Shown here: positions 1-11,116 of the stretch, in pieces | How the letters are laid out: every line of letters begins with the position of its first letter | Numbering within the stretch: position 1 is the first letter of the stretch | NCBI GenBank assembly: GCA_019310385.1 | Contig: JAFDEK010000009.1 | Location: 1-55,335, forward strand | DNA length: 55,335 bases | Origin: Deltaproteobacteria bacterium | GTDB taxonomy: Bacteria; Myxococcota_A; UBA9160; UBA4427 | Direction: 5' to 3' | Made by a program: the position numbers and the translations under genes | Notes under the pieces: model-generated | Database searches by the model: none | The model's input: only the letters and a program-made list of their open reading frames with translations | Told to the model about the DNA's origin: nothing

Positions 1-1263
<1,263 letters not shown>

Positions 1264-1385
1264 GGACCCGCGATGTTTGGCGGTACTTTCGCGGTTCTGC
1301 AGGGAATTCACAAGGTGCGGGGGTTGCTGCGCTAGGCTTGCAGCCGCGGCTCTCGCGTATCGGAGCCCCAGGGGAGATCACGGCC

Positions 1386-3845
1386 TTGGCGAGCCGAAAA
1401 GATACGAGACGGCCGTCCGGGGGCTCCCGAAAGAAGGCTGCTGCCCGGCGAGGCTCCGGCAAGCGCGCCGCGGGACGGGGCAAAGCGACTGGACGCCGTC
1501 GCGAGCCCCGCCGCCCCGCCTGGTTTCGACTGGGCGCCCGGGTGCTGTTCCTCGTCGCCTTCGGGGCCGGCATCCTGGTCTCGAGCTGGGTTCTCTCCCT
1601 CGACCGGATCGTGGTGAGCCGCTTCGAGGGCCGGCGCTTCAGCGTTCCCACCAAGGTTTTCTCGGCCCCCACGATCCTCTATCCCGGGCTCGATGCGAGG
1701 CGCATCGACCTGCGCGGAACCCTCCAGCGCCTCGGCTACCGTGAGCAGGCCGTGCAGGGCGGGCGCCCCCTGAGAGCGGGGCTCTATCGCTGGGAAGGCG
1801 CGCGCTTGCGGGTCCATCTCCACGCCTTCGAGCACCCTTCGCGGGCGGAGCCGGCCCGGGACATCGTCATCCGCCTCGACGACGGGGTCATCGGCGAGAT
1901 CCGCGAGCTGCCCCGCTCCCGTGAAGTGGGCGCCGTTCTCCTCGAGCCCGAGCTGGTGGGCGCCTACTACGGCGTCGATCGCGAGCAGCGTGAGCTGGTC
2001 GGCCTGGCGGAGGTCCCCACTCACTTGACCGACGCCATCCTGGCGGTGGAGGACCGCCGATTCGAGACCCATCACGGCATCGACGTCCCGCGTATCGGAG
2101 GCGCCCTGCTCGCCAACCTGCGGGCCGGCGGCGTCCGCCAGGGGGCCAGCACCCTGACCCAGCAGCTGGTGAAGAACTTCTTCCTCACCCCGGAGCGAAC
2201 CCTGCGTCGCAAGGCCCAGGAAGCCATCATGGCGCTACTCGTCGAGGCTCGCTACGACAAGTCCGCCATCCTGCAGGCCTATCTCAACGAGATCTACCTG
2301 GGACAGCGCGGCTCGACGGCGATCCACGGAGTGGGGGAGGCCTCGCACTTCTACTTCGGCAAGGCGGCTTCGGAGCTCACCGTGGCCGAGTCCGCGACCC
2401 TTGCGGCCATCATCCAGAGCCCGAATCGCCTCTCGCCCCATCGCAACTCCGAGGACGCCGTGGAGCGCCGCAATCTGGTGCTCGAGCTCATGCGCAAGCA
2501 GGGGCGGATCGATCTCGCGACCTTCGAGAACGCGCGATCCGAACAGCTCCATGTGGCGCCCATCACCATCGAGCGGGGCGAGTCGCGCTACTTCCTCGAT
2601 GCGCTGCGGCGGCAGCTGCCCGAGGTCTATGACCAATCCGTGCTGGAGGTGGAGGGGCTGCGGATCTATTCGACGCTGGATCCGCGTCTCCAGCGGGCCG
2701 CCACCAAGGCCCTGGTCGAGGGAATCGAATCGATCGAGAGTCTGAAGCCCGAGCTGCGCAGCGACGATCCGGCCCGTCAGCTCCAGGGCTGCCTGCTCGC
2801 CATGCGGCCCCAGACCGGTGAGATCCTCGCGCTGGTGGGGGGACGCAGCTATGGGGGCTCGCAGTTCGATCGCTGCACCCAGGCGCGCCGGCCCGCGGGC
2901 AGCGTATTCAAGCCTTTCGCCTACGTGGCTGCTCTCGAGCCCCGTGGTGGTGTGCCGGTCATCACCCTGGCGAGCATTCTCGACGACACACCCCTCGAGG
3001 TGAAGACCCGCCAGGGACTGTGGCAGCCCGCCAACTACGATCACGAGTTCCGGGGTCCCGTGTCCGTGCGCGAGGCGCTCGAACGTTCGCTCAACGTTCC
3101 CTCGGCGAGGCTCGCCATGGAGGTGGGGATCGGGCGTGTGGCCGACATGGCGCGGCGCCTCGGCATCACGAGCCCATTGCCACACGTCCCCAGCCTGGCG
3201 CTGGGGACCGCGGACGTGGCCCCCGTAGAGATCGCCCGCGCCTATGCGACCCTCGCCAACCGCGGGATCCGCCCGGTGCCCCACACCTTCGAAGACGTGG
3301 TCTCCGCCGGGCAGACCCTCGAGCGGCGCACCCTGGCCTTCGAGCGGGTGCTCGACCCGGGGACCGCCTTCCTCGCGGTCTCCCTCCTCGAGGGGGTCGT
3401 GGAGCGCGGCACCGCGCGCCGCCTCCGCTCTATGGGCTTTCGCGGTCCCATTGCGGGCAAGACCGGCACGACGGACGAGGAGCGGGACCTGTGGTTCGTA
3501 GGCTTCACTCCGGAGCTGGTCGCGGTGGTGTGGCTTGGCTTCGACGAGCCGCGTAGCATCGGGGTCTCGAGCAGCGCGGGCCCTCTTCCCATCTGGGCGA
3601 ACTTTGCCCGTGACGTCTTCGGCACCCAGGCACGGGGCGCCTTCCTGCCTCCCCCCGAGGTGGAGCAGATGGAGATCGAGCCCCGGACCGGTGCCCTGGC
3701 GCTCTCGGGTTGCCGCGACCATCGCCCGGAGTATTTCGTGGTAGGGACACAGCCCAGCGAGACCTGCCCTCGCGGAGGCCAGGTTGGCGGATCGGGCCGG
3801 GGACAGCGCCGCGGGGTGCTCCGCTGGCTGGACGATCTCCTGTGA
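1386..3845 (+). CDS. mrcB: Bifunctional penicillin-binding protein 1B (glycosyltransferase/transpeptidase)
   Basis: Class A PBP that polymerises lipid II and cross-links peptidoglycan in the periplasm. Of 819 residues, a Lys/Arg-rich cytoplasmic tail is followed by one membrane segment (about 46-66), a UB2H-like region (about 75-175), a GT51 domain with the EDRRF catalytic Glu (about 222) and QGASTLTQQLVKN, and a transpeptidase domain with SVFK (Ser about 506), SLN (about 568) and KTGTT (about 692). The UB2H-like region points to the PBP1B class rather than PBP1A. I chose the TTG at 1386 because GGGGAG lies nine bases upstream; an in-frame TTG at 1338 is also possible. The stop overlaps the GTG of the TPR gene. 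Confidence 0.93.
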   Translation: MASRKDTRRPSGGSRKKAAARRGSGKRAAGRGKATGRRREPRRPAWFRLGARVLFLVAFGAGILVSSWVLSLDRIVVSRFEGRRFSVPTKVFSAPTILYPGLDARRIDLRGTLQRLGYREQAVQGGRPLRAGLYRWEGARLRVHLHAFEHPSRAEPARDIVIRLDDGVIGEIRELPRSREVGAVLLEPELVGAYYGVDREQRELVGLAEVPTHLTDAILAVEDRRFETHHGIDVPRIGGALLANLRAGGVRQGASTLTQQLVKNFFLTPERTLRRKAQEAIMALLVEARYDKSAILQAYLNEIYLGQRGSTAIHGVGEASHFYFGKAASELTVAESATLAAIIQSPNRLSPHRNSEDAVERRNLVLELMRKQGRIDLATFENARSEQLHVAPITIERGESRYFLDALRRQLPEVYDQSVLEVEGLRIYSTLDPRLQRAATKALVEGIESIESLKPELRSDDPARQLQGCLLAMRPQTGEILALVGGRSYGGSQFDRCTQARRPAGSVFKPFAYVAALEPRGGVPVITLASILDDTPLEVKTRQGLWQPANYDHEFRGPVSVREALERSLNVPSARLAMEVGIGRVADMARRLGITSPLPHVPSLALGTADVAPVEIARAYATLANRGIRPVPHTFEDVVSAGQTLERRTLAFERVLDPGTAFLAVSLLEGVVERGTARRLRSMGFRGPIAGKTGTTDEERDLWFVGFTPELVAVVWLGFDEPRSIGVSSSAGPLPIWANFARDVFGTQARGAFLPPPEVEQMEIEPRTGALALSGCRDHRPEYFVVGTQPSETCPRGGQVGGSGRGQRRGVLRWLDDLL

Positions 3846-4438
3846 GGTCCGAGGGCTTCGCGGGCCGGCCGGCCACCTCGGAACGCCGCGTAACCGATGC
3901 GGGCCCTCTCGAGAGCCTGTGGGGATGGGCCCGCGCCGCCATCCTGGGGCTGCTGATCTGCGCCGGGCTGGCGTGCGCGCTGGTAGGGCCCCGCGAGGCG
4001 CGAGTGGATCCCGTGGAGCCCTTGCGCATGTCGCAGCTCCTCCAAGAAGGCGACGCCGCTCGGCGCGCGTCGCAACGGCTCATCGTGGAGGGGCTGGACG
4101 CCGATACATTGGGGGAGCACGCGCGCGCCCGAGCGAGCTACGAACGAGCCATCCAGGTGGATGCCACGAATCCCTATGCGTATCTCGCCCTCGCGCGTCA
4201 TCACGTCGACGGGGCCAGGCCCGAGCAGGCCCTTCCCTTTCTCGATCAAGCCCGGACCCTGCTCGAGATGCAGGGAGCAGATGCGCCAGAGATCGAAGTG
4301 CACCTGGTCGGTTTGCGCGGTGAGGCGCTCTACGCGAGCGGAGGCATCCACGAAGGCATCGTCTATCTCGAGCAGGCGCGTCAGATGGCGCCTGATGTGT
4401 GGGGCGACGGCCGGCTGGCGCCCGAAGAGCTGCGCTGA
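3842..4438 (+). CDS. Membrane-anchored tetratricopeptide-repeat protein
   Basis: A 198-residue protein with one hydrophobic segment (about 31-48) followed by a helical region with TPR-like pairs at about 89-122 (pattern GEHARARASYERAIQVD, then YAYLALARHH) and about 155-185. TPRs usually hold partner proteins, here presumably outside the inner membrane. A lipoprotein signal is weak: Cys 45 is preceded by GLA, not a good lipobox. The GTG start overlaps the mrcB stop (GTGA), so the two are probably translated together, which suggests a role linked to PBP1B or envelope growth. That role is inference; no specific family name is claimed. Confidence 0.75.
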   Translation: MRSEGFAGRPATSERRVTDAGPLESLWGWARAAILGLLICAGLACALVGPREARVDPVEPLRMSQLLQEGDAARRASQRLIVEGLDADTLGEHARARASYERAIQVDATNPYAYLALARHHVDGARPEQALPFLDQARTLLEMQGADAPEIEVHLVGLRGEALYASGGIHEGIVYLEQARQMAPDVWGDGRLAPEELR

Positions 4439-4458
4439 CGAGCGACGGATTCTCGAGA

Positions 4459-4518
4459 GACGAGTCTACAGGTGACGAGCCCCCGAATGACGAACTCCCC
4501 AATGATGAATCCGAAGTC
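4459..4518. repeat. Degenerate 15-bp tandem repeat, 4 units, over the lspA start
   Basis: Units at 4459, 4474, 4489 and 4504 share the frame GACGARnnnnnnRRT (for example GACGAGCCCCCGAAT and GACGAACTCCCCAAT). The array lies just after the TPR gene and spans all candidate lspA start codons, so the 5' end of lspA may have been built or moved by repeat growth. Confidence 0.7.
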
Positions 4519-5023
4519 CCGCGTCCTGCTCATCACTCTCTTGTGTACGGTTCCCAGCGACCTGGCGAGCAAGTACTGGGTGGACCAGCAGGTAGGGTTG
4601 GGCGAGCGCGTTCCAATCATCGGGGACTTCCTCTACGTCACTCATGTGCGTAATCCCGGTGCGGCCCTCGGAATGCTCGCGGAGGGACCCGAGGAGCTTC
4701 GTGCGATCGTGTTCGCGCTGGTCTCGATCCTGGCCGTCCTGGTGATCGGCGCCTTCTTCCGCAAGCTGGCCCCGGGGGACCGCTTCTCGCCCCTCGCCCT
4801 TGCACTCGTTCTTGGTGGCGCCGTGGGGAACTTCGTCGATCGAATTCTCCGGGGGGAAGTGATCGACTTCATTCACGTGCGCTTGTGGGGCGGCTACGCG
4901 TGGCCGGACTTCAATCTCGCCGACGTATTCATCGTCCTCGGAGTGGCGGGTCTCGCCCTCGAGCTCATCGCTGCTGAAGGCGCGGCGCGCGCCGCGCCCG
5001 CCGACGCCGACGCGGATCGCTGA
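4472..5023 (+). CDS. lspA: Lipoprotein signal peptidase (signal peptidase II)
   Basis: Inner-membrane aspartyl protease that removes signal peptides from prolipoproteins after lipid attachment. The 183 residues hold four hydrophobic segments, the NPGAALG block (about 61-67), the first catalytic Asp in GNFVDR (about 123) and the second in FNLAD (about 151). Length is normal or slightly long. The start is uncertain: GTG 4472, ATG 4487, ATG 4502 and ATG 4505 are in frame, and all lie in a 15-bp repeat with no clear ribosome site. It follows mrcB and the TPR gene in the same direction, forming an envelope cluster. Confidence 0.93.
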   Translation: MTSPRMTNSPMMNPKSRVLLITLLCTVPSDLASKYWVDQQVGLGERVPIIGDFLYVTHVRNPGAALGMLAEGPEELRAIVFALVSILAVLVIGAFFRKLAPGDRFSPLALALVLGGAVGNFVDRILRGEVIDFIHVRLWGGYAWPDFNLADVFIVLGVAGLALELIAAEGAARAAPADADADR

Positions 5024-5059
5024 GCGCCGCAGAGGCGCCCAGCGCGGCCTCCAGCCGCG
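5024..5059 (+). terminator. Two tandem hairpins directly after lspA
   Basis: GCGCC(5024-5028)/GGCGC(5034-5038) with a 5-base loop is followed by CGCGGC(5043-5048)/GCCGCG(5054-5059) with a 5-base loop. No T-run follows, so this is a possible end signal rather than a classic intrinsic terminator. The rest of the gap to 5249 shows nothing recognisable. Confidence 0.35.
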
Positions 5060-5249
5060 TCTGCGCAGATTCCATGAGCAGACGGTGCGCCGACCCGTTG
5101 GGGAGCGATCGGGGACGAGCGTGTACGCGAGAATTCCCGAAGATTGCGAACAGATTTCCGCAACTCGAATTGTCCTTCAGGATCGCCTGAGTGGCGAAAC
5201 GCACGACACCCAATTTCGCTTAACAGGCGCGTTCGGGCCGCGACCCTCG

Positions 5250-5278
5250 TTGACACGGCTCCCGGGCTTGCGATAACT
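5250..5278 (+). promoter_or_regulatory. Predicted sigma70-type promoter upstream of the iclR-type gene
   Basis: A perfect TTGACA (5250-5255) lies 16 bases from GATAAC, or 17 from ATAACT (5273-5278). It faces the IclR-type gene, whose start is about 330 bases downstream. The 12-bp repeat array lies between, inside the predicted leader. Confidence 0.55.
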
Positions 5279-5343
5279 AGTCGTTGTTCCCCGAACACCG
5301 CGGATAGCCCCCCCAACCCACCCGATCTTCGCGGTCACAAGCA

Positions 5344-5439
5344 GTGCACAAAACAGTGCAGAACACAGTGCACAAAACAGTGCAGAACACAGTGCACAAA
5401 ACAGTGCACAAAACAGTGCACAAAACAGTGCACAACAAG
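5344..5439. repeat. 12-bp tandem repeat, 8 units, GTGCACAAAACA type
   Basis: Eight contiguous 12-base units: units 1, 3, 5, 6 and 7 read GTGCACAAAACA, units 2 and 4 read GTGCAGAACACA, and unit 8 reads GTGCACAACAAG. Most units contain the palindromic hexamer GTGCAC, one per helical turn plus about 1.5 bases. Open frames across it give only repetitive peptides with no start signal. It lies between the predicted promoter at 5250 and the IclR-type gene. The stretch 5440-5610 after it shows nothing recognisable. Confidence 0.95.
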
Positions 5440-5610
5440 CACTACCGGGTCTTGGTATTGGGGGTGTTACCCTTCGTGGCATCGGAGCGTCTGCAAGGGG
5501 ACGCGTCGAAACACGACACGAAGCGATAACATGAATCAAAAACACGAAGCGAAGCTGAACTGGCGATCAAGCCCCCACCCGATCTACCCGGTCGACGAAG
5601 CTGCGAAGCA

Positions 5611-6399
5611 ATGACGAAGCCCAAGAGCGACTACTCGATCCAAACGGTCAGTAATGCGTTGCGCCTCCTCGAGGCCTTTCGCGAAGAGGACGAGATCGGC
5701 GTCAGCGAGCTGGCCCGCCGTCTTGATTTGCACAAGAACAACGTCTTCCGCCTGCTCGCGACTCTCGAGGAGCGGGGCTACATCGAGCAGAGCCCGGAGA
5801 GCGACCGCTACCGACTGGGCACCCGCTGTCTGGAGCTCGGACGCGCCTTCTCTCACGGCCACTCCCTGCTCGATCGCGCCCGCCCGATCCTCGAGGCCCT
5901 GGCGGCGTCGCAGAACGAGACGGTGCACCTCGGCGTCCTGCGTGACTTCGAGGTCGTACACCTCGACGGCGAGCAGCCCCGGCAGCTCGTCCTCACCGCC
6001 TCCCGCATTGGAGAGCGCCTGCCCGTCCACTGCACCGCCCTCGGCAAGGTCCTGCTCGGCTGCGCGGTGGAGAGCGTGCGCGAGGGCTTCGACCGAGACT
6101 GGGTGTCGACCCAGGGCCTGGAGCAGCGTACGAACGCGACGATCTGCGACCGCCACAAGTTCTTCGAGCATCTGCGCAGCGTCGCGGTGCAGGGCTTCGC
6201 GCTGGATCTAGAGGAGTGCGAGATCGGCCTCCGCTGTGCCGCGATGCCGGTCTTCGACGCGACGGGCCAGGCGCTGGCCGCTCTCTCGGTCTCGGGTCCC
6301 GGCTTTCGCCTCGGCGAGGAGCGCCTGCTCGGCGATGTCGTCCCCGCCCTGGGCGCGGCCGCCGAGCGCCTCTCCCGGGAGCTGGGCTACTCGGTCTGA
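5611..6399 (+). CDS. IclR-family transcriptional regulator
   Basis: A 262-residue DNA-binding regulator. The N-terminus holds a winged helix-turn-helix (about 14-68; VSELARRLDLHKNNVFRLL), followed by a linker helix and the C-terminal IclR effector domain (about 80-255) with conserved LPVHCTALGKVLL and LRCAAMPVFD blocks. IclR proteins control catabolic genes in response to small acids or aromatics; the ligand cannot be read from the sequence. The next genes in the same direction encode acyl-CoA dehydrogenase and malic enzyme, so fatty-acid or acyl-CoA use is a reasonable guess. The ATG at 5611 lacks a clear ribosome site. Confidence 0.92.
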   Translation: MTKPKSDYSIQTVSNALRLLEAFREEDEIGVSELARRLDLHKNNVFRLLATLEERGYIEQSPESDRYRLGTRCLELGRAFSHGHSLLDRARPILEALAASQNETVHLGVLRDFEVVHLDGEQPRQLVLTASRIGERLPVHCTALGKVLLGCAVESVREGFDRDWVSTQGLEQRTNATICDRHKFFEHLRSVAVQGFALDLEECEIGLRCAAMPVFDATGQALAALSVSGPGFRLGEERLLGDVVPALGAAAERLSRELGYSV

Positions 6400-6433
6400 G
6401 CCCCCCCATGCGCGACCCCGAGCGGCGCGCTCT

Positions 6434-6498
6434 GCCAACCGCTCCCGCCGACCCCTTTAGCCGACTCCTTCCGCCAACCCCTTCCGCCAAGGGCCTGA
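6434..6498. repeat. Degenerate ~13-bp repeat after the iclR-type gene
   Basis: About five imperfect units of the form GCCAACCCCTTCC (best at 6434, 6447, 6461, 6473 and 6486) fill the first part of the 224-base gap between the regulator and the acyl-CoA dehydrogenase. Confidence 0.6.
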
Positions 6499-6540
6499 GC
6501 CCCTGCGTCCACGGCGCCCCCGGCGATTCGCCGTCTCGGC

Positions 6541-6569
6541 TTGCTGCCTCGTCCGCCCTCCCGTAGATT
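6541..6569 (+). promoter_or_regulatory. Possible promoter for the acyl-CoA dehydrogenase gene
   Basis: TTGCTG (6541-6546), a 17-base spacer and TAGATT (6564-6569) face the gene at 6624. Only the TTG of the -35 box matches consensus, so this is a weak call. Confidence 0.35.
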
Positions 6570-6623
6570 CTGCCCTTCTAAGTAGTTGAATTTGCATAAG
6601 AAGCGTGACCGGGAGTCAGCAAT

Positions 6624-7763
6624 ATGGATTTCGCTTTGAGTGATGAGCAGCTCGCTCTTCAGCAGACCGCGCGGCGCTTTGCTCGCGAAGAGATTGCCCC
6701 CATCGCGGCCGAGTACGATCGCAGCGGCGAGTTCCCGCGCGAGGTCATCGAGCGGGCCTGGAAGCTGGGCCTCACCAACTCCTGCATCGCCATCGACTAC
6801 GGCGGTGTGGGGCTCACGATGCTCGACAGCTGCATCGTCATCGAGGAGCTCGCCTGGGGCTGCGCGGGGATCACCACCTCGATCATGGCCAATGATCTCG
6901 GCCTCATGCCCATCGTGGTGGGGGGCAGCGAGGAGCAGAAGCGCGAGTGGCTCGGTCAGTGCACCGACCAGTTCCAGCTGGTGGCTTTTTGCCTCTCGGA
7001 GCCGGAGGCCGGCTCCGATGTCGCGGGGCTGCAGCTTCTCGCGGAGAAGGACGGCGACGACTACATCCTCAACGGATCCAAGCAGTGGATCACCAACGGC
7101 GGCGAGGCAGCGCTCTACACGGTGTTCGCCACGACGGACCGTTCGTCTCGCCACCACGGCATCTGCGCCTTCGCGGTGCCGCGCGATACACCGGGGATCA
7201 CGCCCGGAAAGAAGGAGGACAAGATGGGGCAGCGCGCGAGCGACACGCGTCCCATCGTTTTCGAGAATGTGCGCGTGCCCTCCAGCATGCGTCTGGGCGC
7301 GGAAGGCGAGGGCTTCAAGATCGCCATGCGCACCCTCGACCGGACGCGTCCCGCGATTGCGGGCCTGGCGACCGGGATCGCGCGCCGGGCGCTGGAGGAG
7401 TCCGCCGCCTACGCGAAGGAGCGCAAGGCCTTCGGCTTCCCCATCGCGGGCTTCCAGGCGGTGCAGTTCATGCTGGCCGACATGGCGAAGGACGTCGAGG
7501 CGTCGCGTCTGTTGACCCACCAGAGTGCGAGCATGGTCGACGCGGGCGTGCGGGCTTCGAAGCAGTCTTCCATCGCCAAGTGCTTTGCCACCGATGCCGC
7601 GATGAAGGCCACCACGGATGCGGTGCAGGTCTTCGGCGGCAACGGCTACACGAAGGAGTACCCGGTAGAGAAGCTGATGCGCGACGCCAAGCTGATGCAG
7701 ATCTACGAGGGCACGAACCAGATCCAGCGCCTGGTGATCGCCCGAGAGCTCCTCAAGGAATGA
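6624..7763 (+). CDS. Acyl-CoA dehydrogenase, short-chain/butyryl-CoA-like
   Basis: FAD enzyme that introduces the alpha-beta double bond in acyl-CoA and passes electrons to ETF. It is 379 residues, the usual length, with the N-terminal helical domain ([18 protein letters not shown]), the central block [10 protein letters not shown] and the C-terminal [10 protein letters not shown] motif, whose Glu (about 362) is in the place of the catalytic base of short-chain enzymes. Start ATG 6624 has GGGAG upstream. It lies between an IclR-type regulator and malic enzyme with its own apparent promoter. Chain-length preference cannot be settled from sequence alone. Confidence 0.92.
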   Translation: MDFALSDEQLALQQTARRFAREEIAPIAAEYDRSGEFPREVIERAWKLGLTNSCIAIDYGGVGLTMLDSCIVIEELAWGCAGITTSIMANDLGLMPIVVGGSEEQKREWLGQCTDQFQLVAFCLSEPEAGSDVAGLQLLAEKDGDDYILNGSKQWITNGGEAALYTVFATTDRSSRHHGICAFAVPRDTPGITPGKKEDKMGQRASDTRPIVFENVRVPSSMRLGAEGEGFKIAMRTLDRTRPAIAGLATGIARRALEESAAYAKERKAFGFPIAGFQAVQFMLADMAKDVEASRLLTHQSASMVDAGVRASKQSSIAKCFATDAAMKATTDAVQVFGGNGYTKEYPVEKLMRDAKLMQIYEGTNQIQRLVIARELLKE

Positions 7764-7944
7764 GCCGTCACTGCGGGACTGGAACGCGGTTTCAGCGCCA
7801 CGTCCGGGGCGCTGGCGCAGAATCCGAGCTGCCACCTAAATATTCGATTCTGAAGGGATTCGTTGCTTCGCGGGGCTGCGGCCGATCTGATAGACTCCGC
7901 CGCTTCGGCTTTGTCGCTGGCACCGCGACAAGAGGATCCCCCAC

Positions 7945-9231
<1,287 letters not shown>

Positions 9232-9235
9232 AGCC

Positions 9236-9265
9236 GGCGCCGGTCCCGACACGGGTCGCGGCGCC
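9236..9265. terminator. Hairpin in the convergent gap between malic enzyme and tatC
   Basis: GGCGCCG (9236-9242) pairs perfectly with CGGCGCC (9259-9265); a CCC/GGG inner pair (9245-9247 with 9253-9255) can extend the stem. It begins four bases after the malic enzyme stop and ends ten before the tatC stop, so it could end transcription from both sides. There is no T-run. Confidence 0.45.
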
Positions 9266-9275
9266 GCCCGGCACT

Positions 9276-10007
9276 TCACACCGGATCGTCGTCCCTCTTT
9301 CCGAAGATGAAGGCCACGCCTACGCCCAGCAGGTAGAGGCCGATCATTGGGATGCCGAGGAAGAGCTGGCTCACGACATCGGGGGGGGTCAGGATCGCGG
9401 CGACGATGAAGACCACCAGTATCGCGTAGGGGGTGAAGGCGAAGAGCTTCTTCGCCGTCACGATGCCGGTGACGGAGAGGAAGAACACGAAGAGCGGTAG
9501 CTCGAACGCCACCCCGAAGGCGAGGAAGAGCCGCGTCGTGGGGGAGAAGACCTCCTTCATCGTCCACGCCGATACCACGAACTCGTTGCTGAAGCTGTTG
9601 AAGAAGTCGAAGACGAGGGGAAAGACCAGCGTATATCCGAAGATCGCCCCGCCCGTGAAGAGCAGCGTCGAGCACATCACGAAGGGAATCACGGCCTTCT
9701 TCTCATTGGCGTAGAGCCCTGGTGCGATGAAGGCCCACATCTGCCAGAAGATGACTGGGAGCGCGAAGACGAAGCCCGCCAGCAGGGCACACTTGATGTA
9801 GGTGAAGAAGATCTCCGTCGGCGCCAGAGACTGCAGCTTCCCGCCGATCCCGAGCGCGTCGACCGCCGGCGCCAGGAGAAAGCCGAAGATCTCCTCCGCC
9901 CAGGCGAAGGAGGCTCCAGCGCAAACGAACCAAGTCAGGATGGTCCAGAAGAGGCGCTTGCGAAGCTCGGAGAGATGATCCGTGATGGGGAGCTCGACGT
10001 CAGTCAC
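9276..10007 (-). CDS. tatC: Sec-independent protein translocase TatC
   Basis: Multi-spanning receptor of the twin-arginine pathway, which exports folded proteins across the inner membrane. The 243 residues show six hydrophobic segments, the N-terminal DHLSELRKRLF motif (about 8-18) and the ALPVIFWQMWAFIAPGLYANEKK block, all characteristic of TatC. The GTG start at 10007 overlaps the end of tatB by eight bases, so the pair is one transcriptional unit. The C-terminal tail is short and charged. No Tat substrate is obvious among its neighbours. Confidence 0.96.
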   Translation of the reverse strand: MTDVELPITDHLSELRKRLFWTILTWFVCAGASFAWAEEIFGFLLAPAVDALGIGGKLQSLAPTEIFFTYIKCALLAGFVFALPVIFWQMWAFIAPGLYANEKKAVIPFVMCSTLLFTGGAIFGYTLVFPLVFDFFNSFSNEFVVSAWTMKEVFSPTTRLFLAFGVAFELPLFVFFLSVTGIVTAKKLFAFTPYAILVVFIVAAILTPPDVVSQLFLGIPMIGLYLLGVGVAFIFGKRDDDPV

Positions 10008-10527
10008 CTGGCGAGCCCGCGCCTCCTGTGGGCCGGGGGCTCGTGTTGCCTCCGTCGTTTACATCCGTCGCCTCTGCACCCCCAGCCTCTGCGCCCCCAG
10101 CCTCTGCGCTCTCCGCCTCTGTGCTCTCGGCTTCTGTGCTCTCGGCCCCTGTGTGGAGGGCATCGCCGCCCGCGGGCGGTTCCTCCGGTCGGGCCGGGGC
10201 CGGCTCGGGTCTCATGGGCGGGGGCCGCGCGTCCACGGCGGCCTTTTGCTCGGCCTCTCTTTCGGTCTCCTTTTCGGCCTGATCGAGGGCCGAGCCCACA
10301 TCGGGCGGAAGGTGGGGCGCCGAGGTCTGGGCCGGGGCCGGGGGCGGCTCGATCTTGTGGGGCTCGAGATCCATGTCGAGACTCCGCCGCAGATCGTTCG
10401 ACGCCCGGCGGAACTCTGAGAGGCCCTTGCCGAGGCCACGAGCGAGCTCGGGCAGCTTCTTCGGACCGAGGACGAGAAGCGCGATCACGAGGACGATGCC
10501 GAGCTCGAGGGGTCCGATGCCGAACAT
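10000..10527 (-). CDS. tatB: Twin-arginine translocase subunit TatB (TatA/B family)
   Basis: Single-span Tat component that works with TatC in substrate recognition. The 175 residues begin with the membrane helix FGIGPLELGIVLVIALLVLG, the LGPKKLPELARGLGKGL hinge and an amphipathic helix (to about 55), then a long Pro/Glu/Ala-rich tail. The LGP hinge favours TatB over TatA, but the family split is not absolute. The tail contains a stretch of ES(T/A)EA and EAGGA units encoded by a 15-bp DNA repeat. It overlaps tatC. Start ATG 10527. Confidence 0.88.
   Translation of the reverse strand: MFGIGPLELGIVLVIALLVLGPKKLPELARGLGKGLSEFRRASNDLRRSLDMDLEPHKIEPPPAPAQTSAPHLPPDVGSALDQAEKETEREAEQKAAVDARPPPMRPEPAPARPEEPPAGGDALHTGAESTEAESTEAESAEAGGAEAGGAEATDVNDGGNTSPRPTGGAGSPGD
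10071..10145. repeat. 15-bp in-frame tandem repeat, 5 units, in the tatB tail
   Basis: Five contiguous units of the type CCTCTGCGCCCCCAG and CCTCTGTGCTCTCGG begin at 10071. They encode the Glu/Ala/Ser/Gly-rich repeats of the disordered TatB C-terminus; the period keeps the frame. Confidence 0.9.
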
Positions 10528-10653
10528 GGGATCAGTCTAGCAGCCCGCCGGAGATTCTTCGCGGGCGCTGGCGCCGCGGGAGGGCCGACGAGCCGGAGCC
10601 GGCGGCACCCCCCCTATCCGTGCGCCGCCGACTTCGTGGCTCAGTCCCGAGAA

Positions 10654-10669
10654 GCGGCCCGCGGGCCGC
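10654..10669 (-). terminator. Perfect 16-bp palindrome downstream of the PilZ gene
   Basis: GCGGCCCGCGGGCCGC is fully self-complementary and lies 25 bases after the PilZ stop in the direction of transcription, before tatB. It could form a strong hairpin ending the signalling operon; no T-run follows. Confidence 0.4.
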
Positions 10670-10693
10670 CCTCCCTCTGTCGATTCCCACACG

Positions 10694-11116
10694 TCAAGCG
10701 GTGATCGCAACCTCCCTGCGGTCGTGGTCGCGCCGGACCAGGAGCATGCGTGGCGAGCTCTCGCGCATCAGCTCGAGACCCACGTGGTAGTCACCGTCTT
10801 GCTGAGCCCTGCACCAAACCACCCGGACGATCGCGTCACGGGTGGGTGTTCCGTCCACGCCGCGCACGACCACGCGCAACAGCGCGCCAAGTACCTGTGC
10901 GCTCCCCATCGCGATACACAGCCCTGCAGCCGATTCGTTCTTCGCGAAACCCGTCCCCACCTGCTCGTCTGCTGCGGCGCGCGGAAAGGGGCTGTAGTCC
11001 ACGATGCGGAGGATGGAGCGTCGCTCTTGGCGGCGTTCTACCCGGCGGCACACGGCCGGGTTGGCGGCCAGCTGCGGGTCGAAATCGAGCGCCATCTGCT
11101 CGCGGCTTCCGTTCAT
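10694..11116 (-). CDS. PilZ-domain protein (putative c-di-GMP binding)
   Basis: A 140-residue protein with an Arg-rich block RRVERRQERR (about 25-34), a downstream NESAAG (about 60) that fits the PilZ (D/N)xSxxG motif, and a closing beta strand HVGLELM (about 111). PilZ domains bind cyclic di-GMP and change partner activity. Its ATG overlaps the stop of the HD-GYP regulator (ATGA), which degrades or senses the same nucleotide, so the two are probably made together and work in one circuit. The first Arg motif is not a textbook RxxxR, so ligand binding is likely rather than certain. Confidence 0.75.
   Translation of the reverse strand: MNGSREQMALDFDPQLAANPAVCRRVERRQERRSILRIVDYSPFPRAAADEQVGTGFAKNESAAGLCIAMGSAQVLGALLRVVVRGVDGTPTRDAIVRVVWCRAQQDGDYHVGLELMRESSPRMLLVRRDHDRREVAITA

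Noticed and set aside
5344-5439. Repeat array as a CRISPR or as a coding region for a repetitive peptide
   Set aside because: The units are contiguous with no spacers, and the peptide frames have no ribosome site or complex sequence.
7793-7814. Hairpin CAGCGCC/GGCGCTG after the acyl-CoA dehydrogenase as an intrinsic terminator
   Set aside because: The 7-bp stem has an 8-base loop and no T-run; such stems are frequent in GC-rich gaps, so I did not list it.
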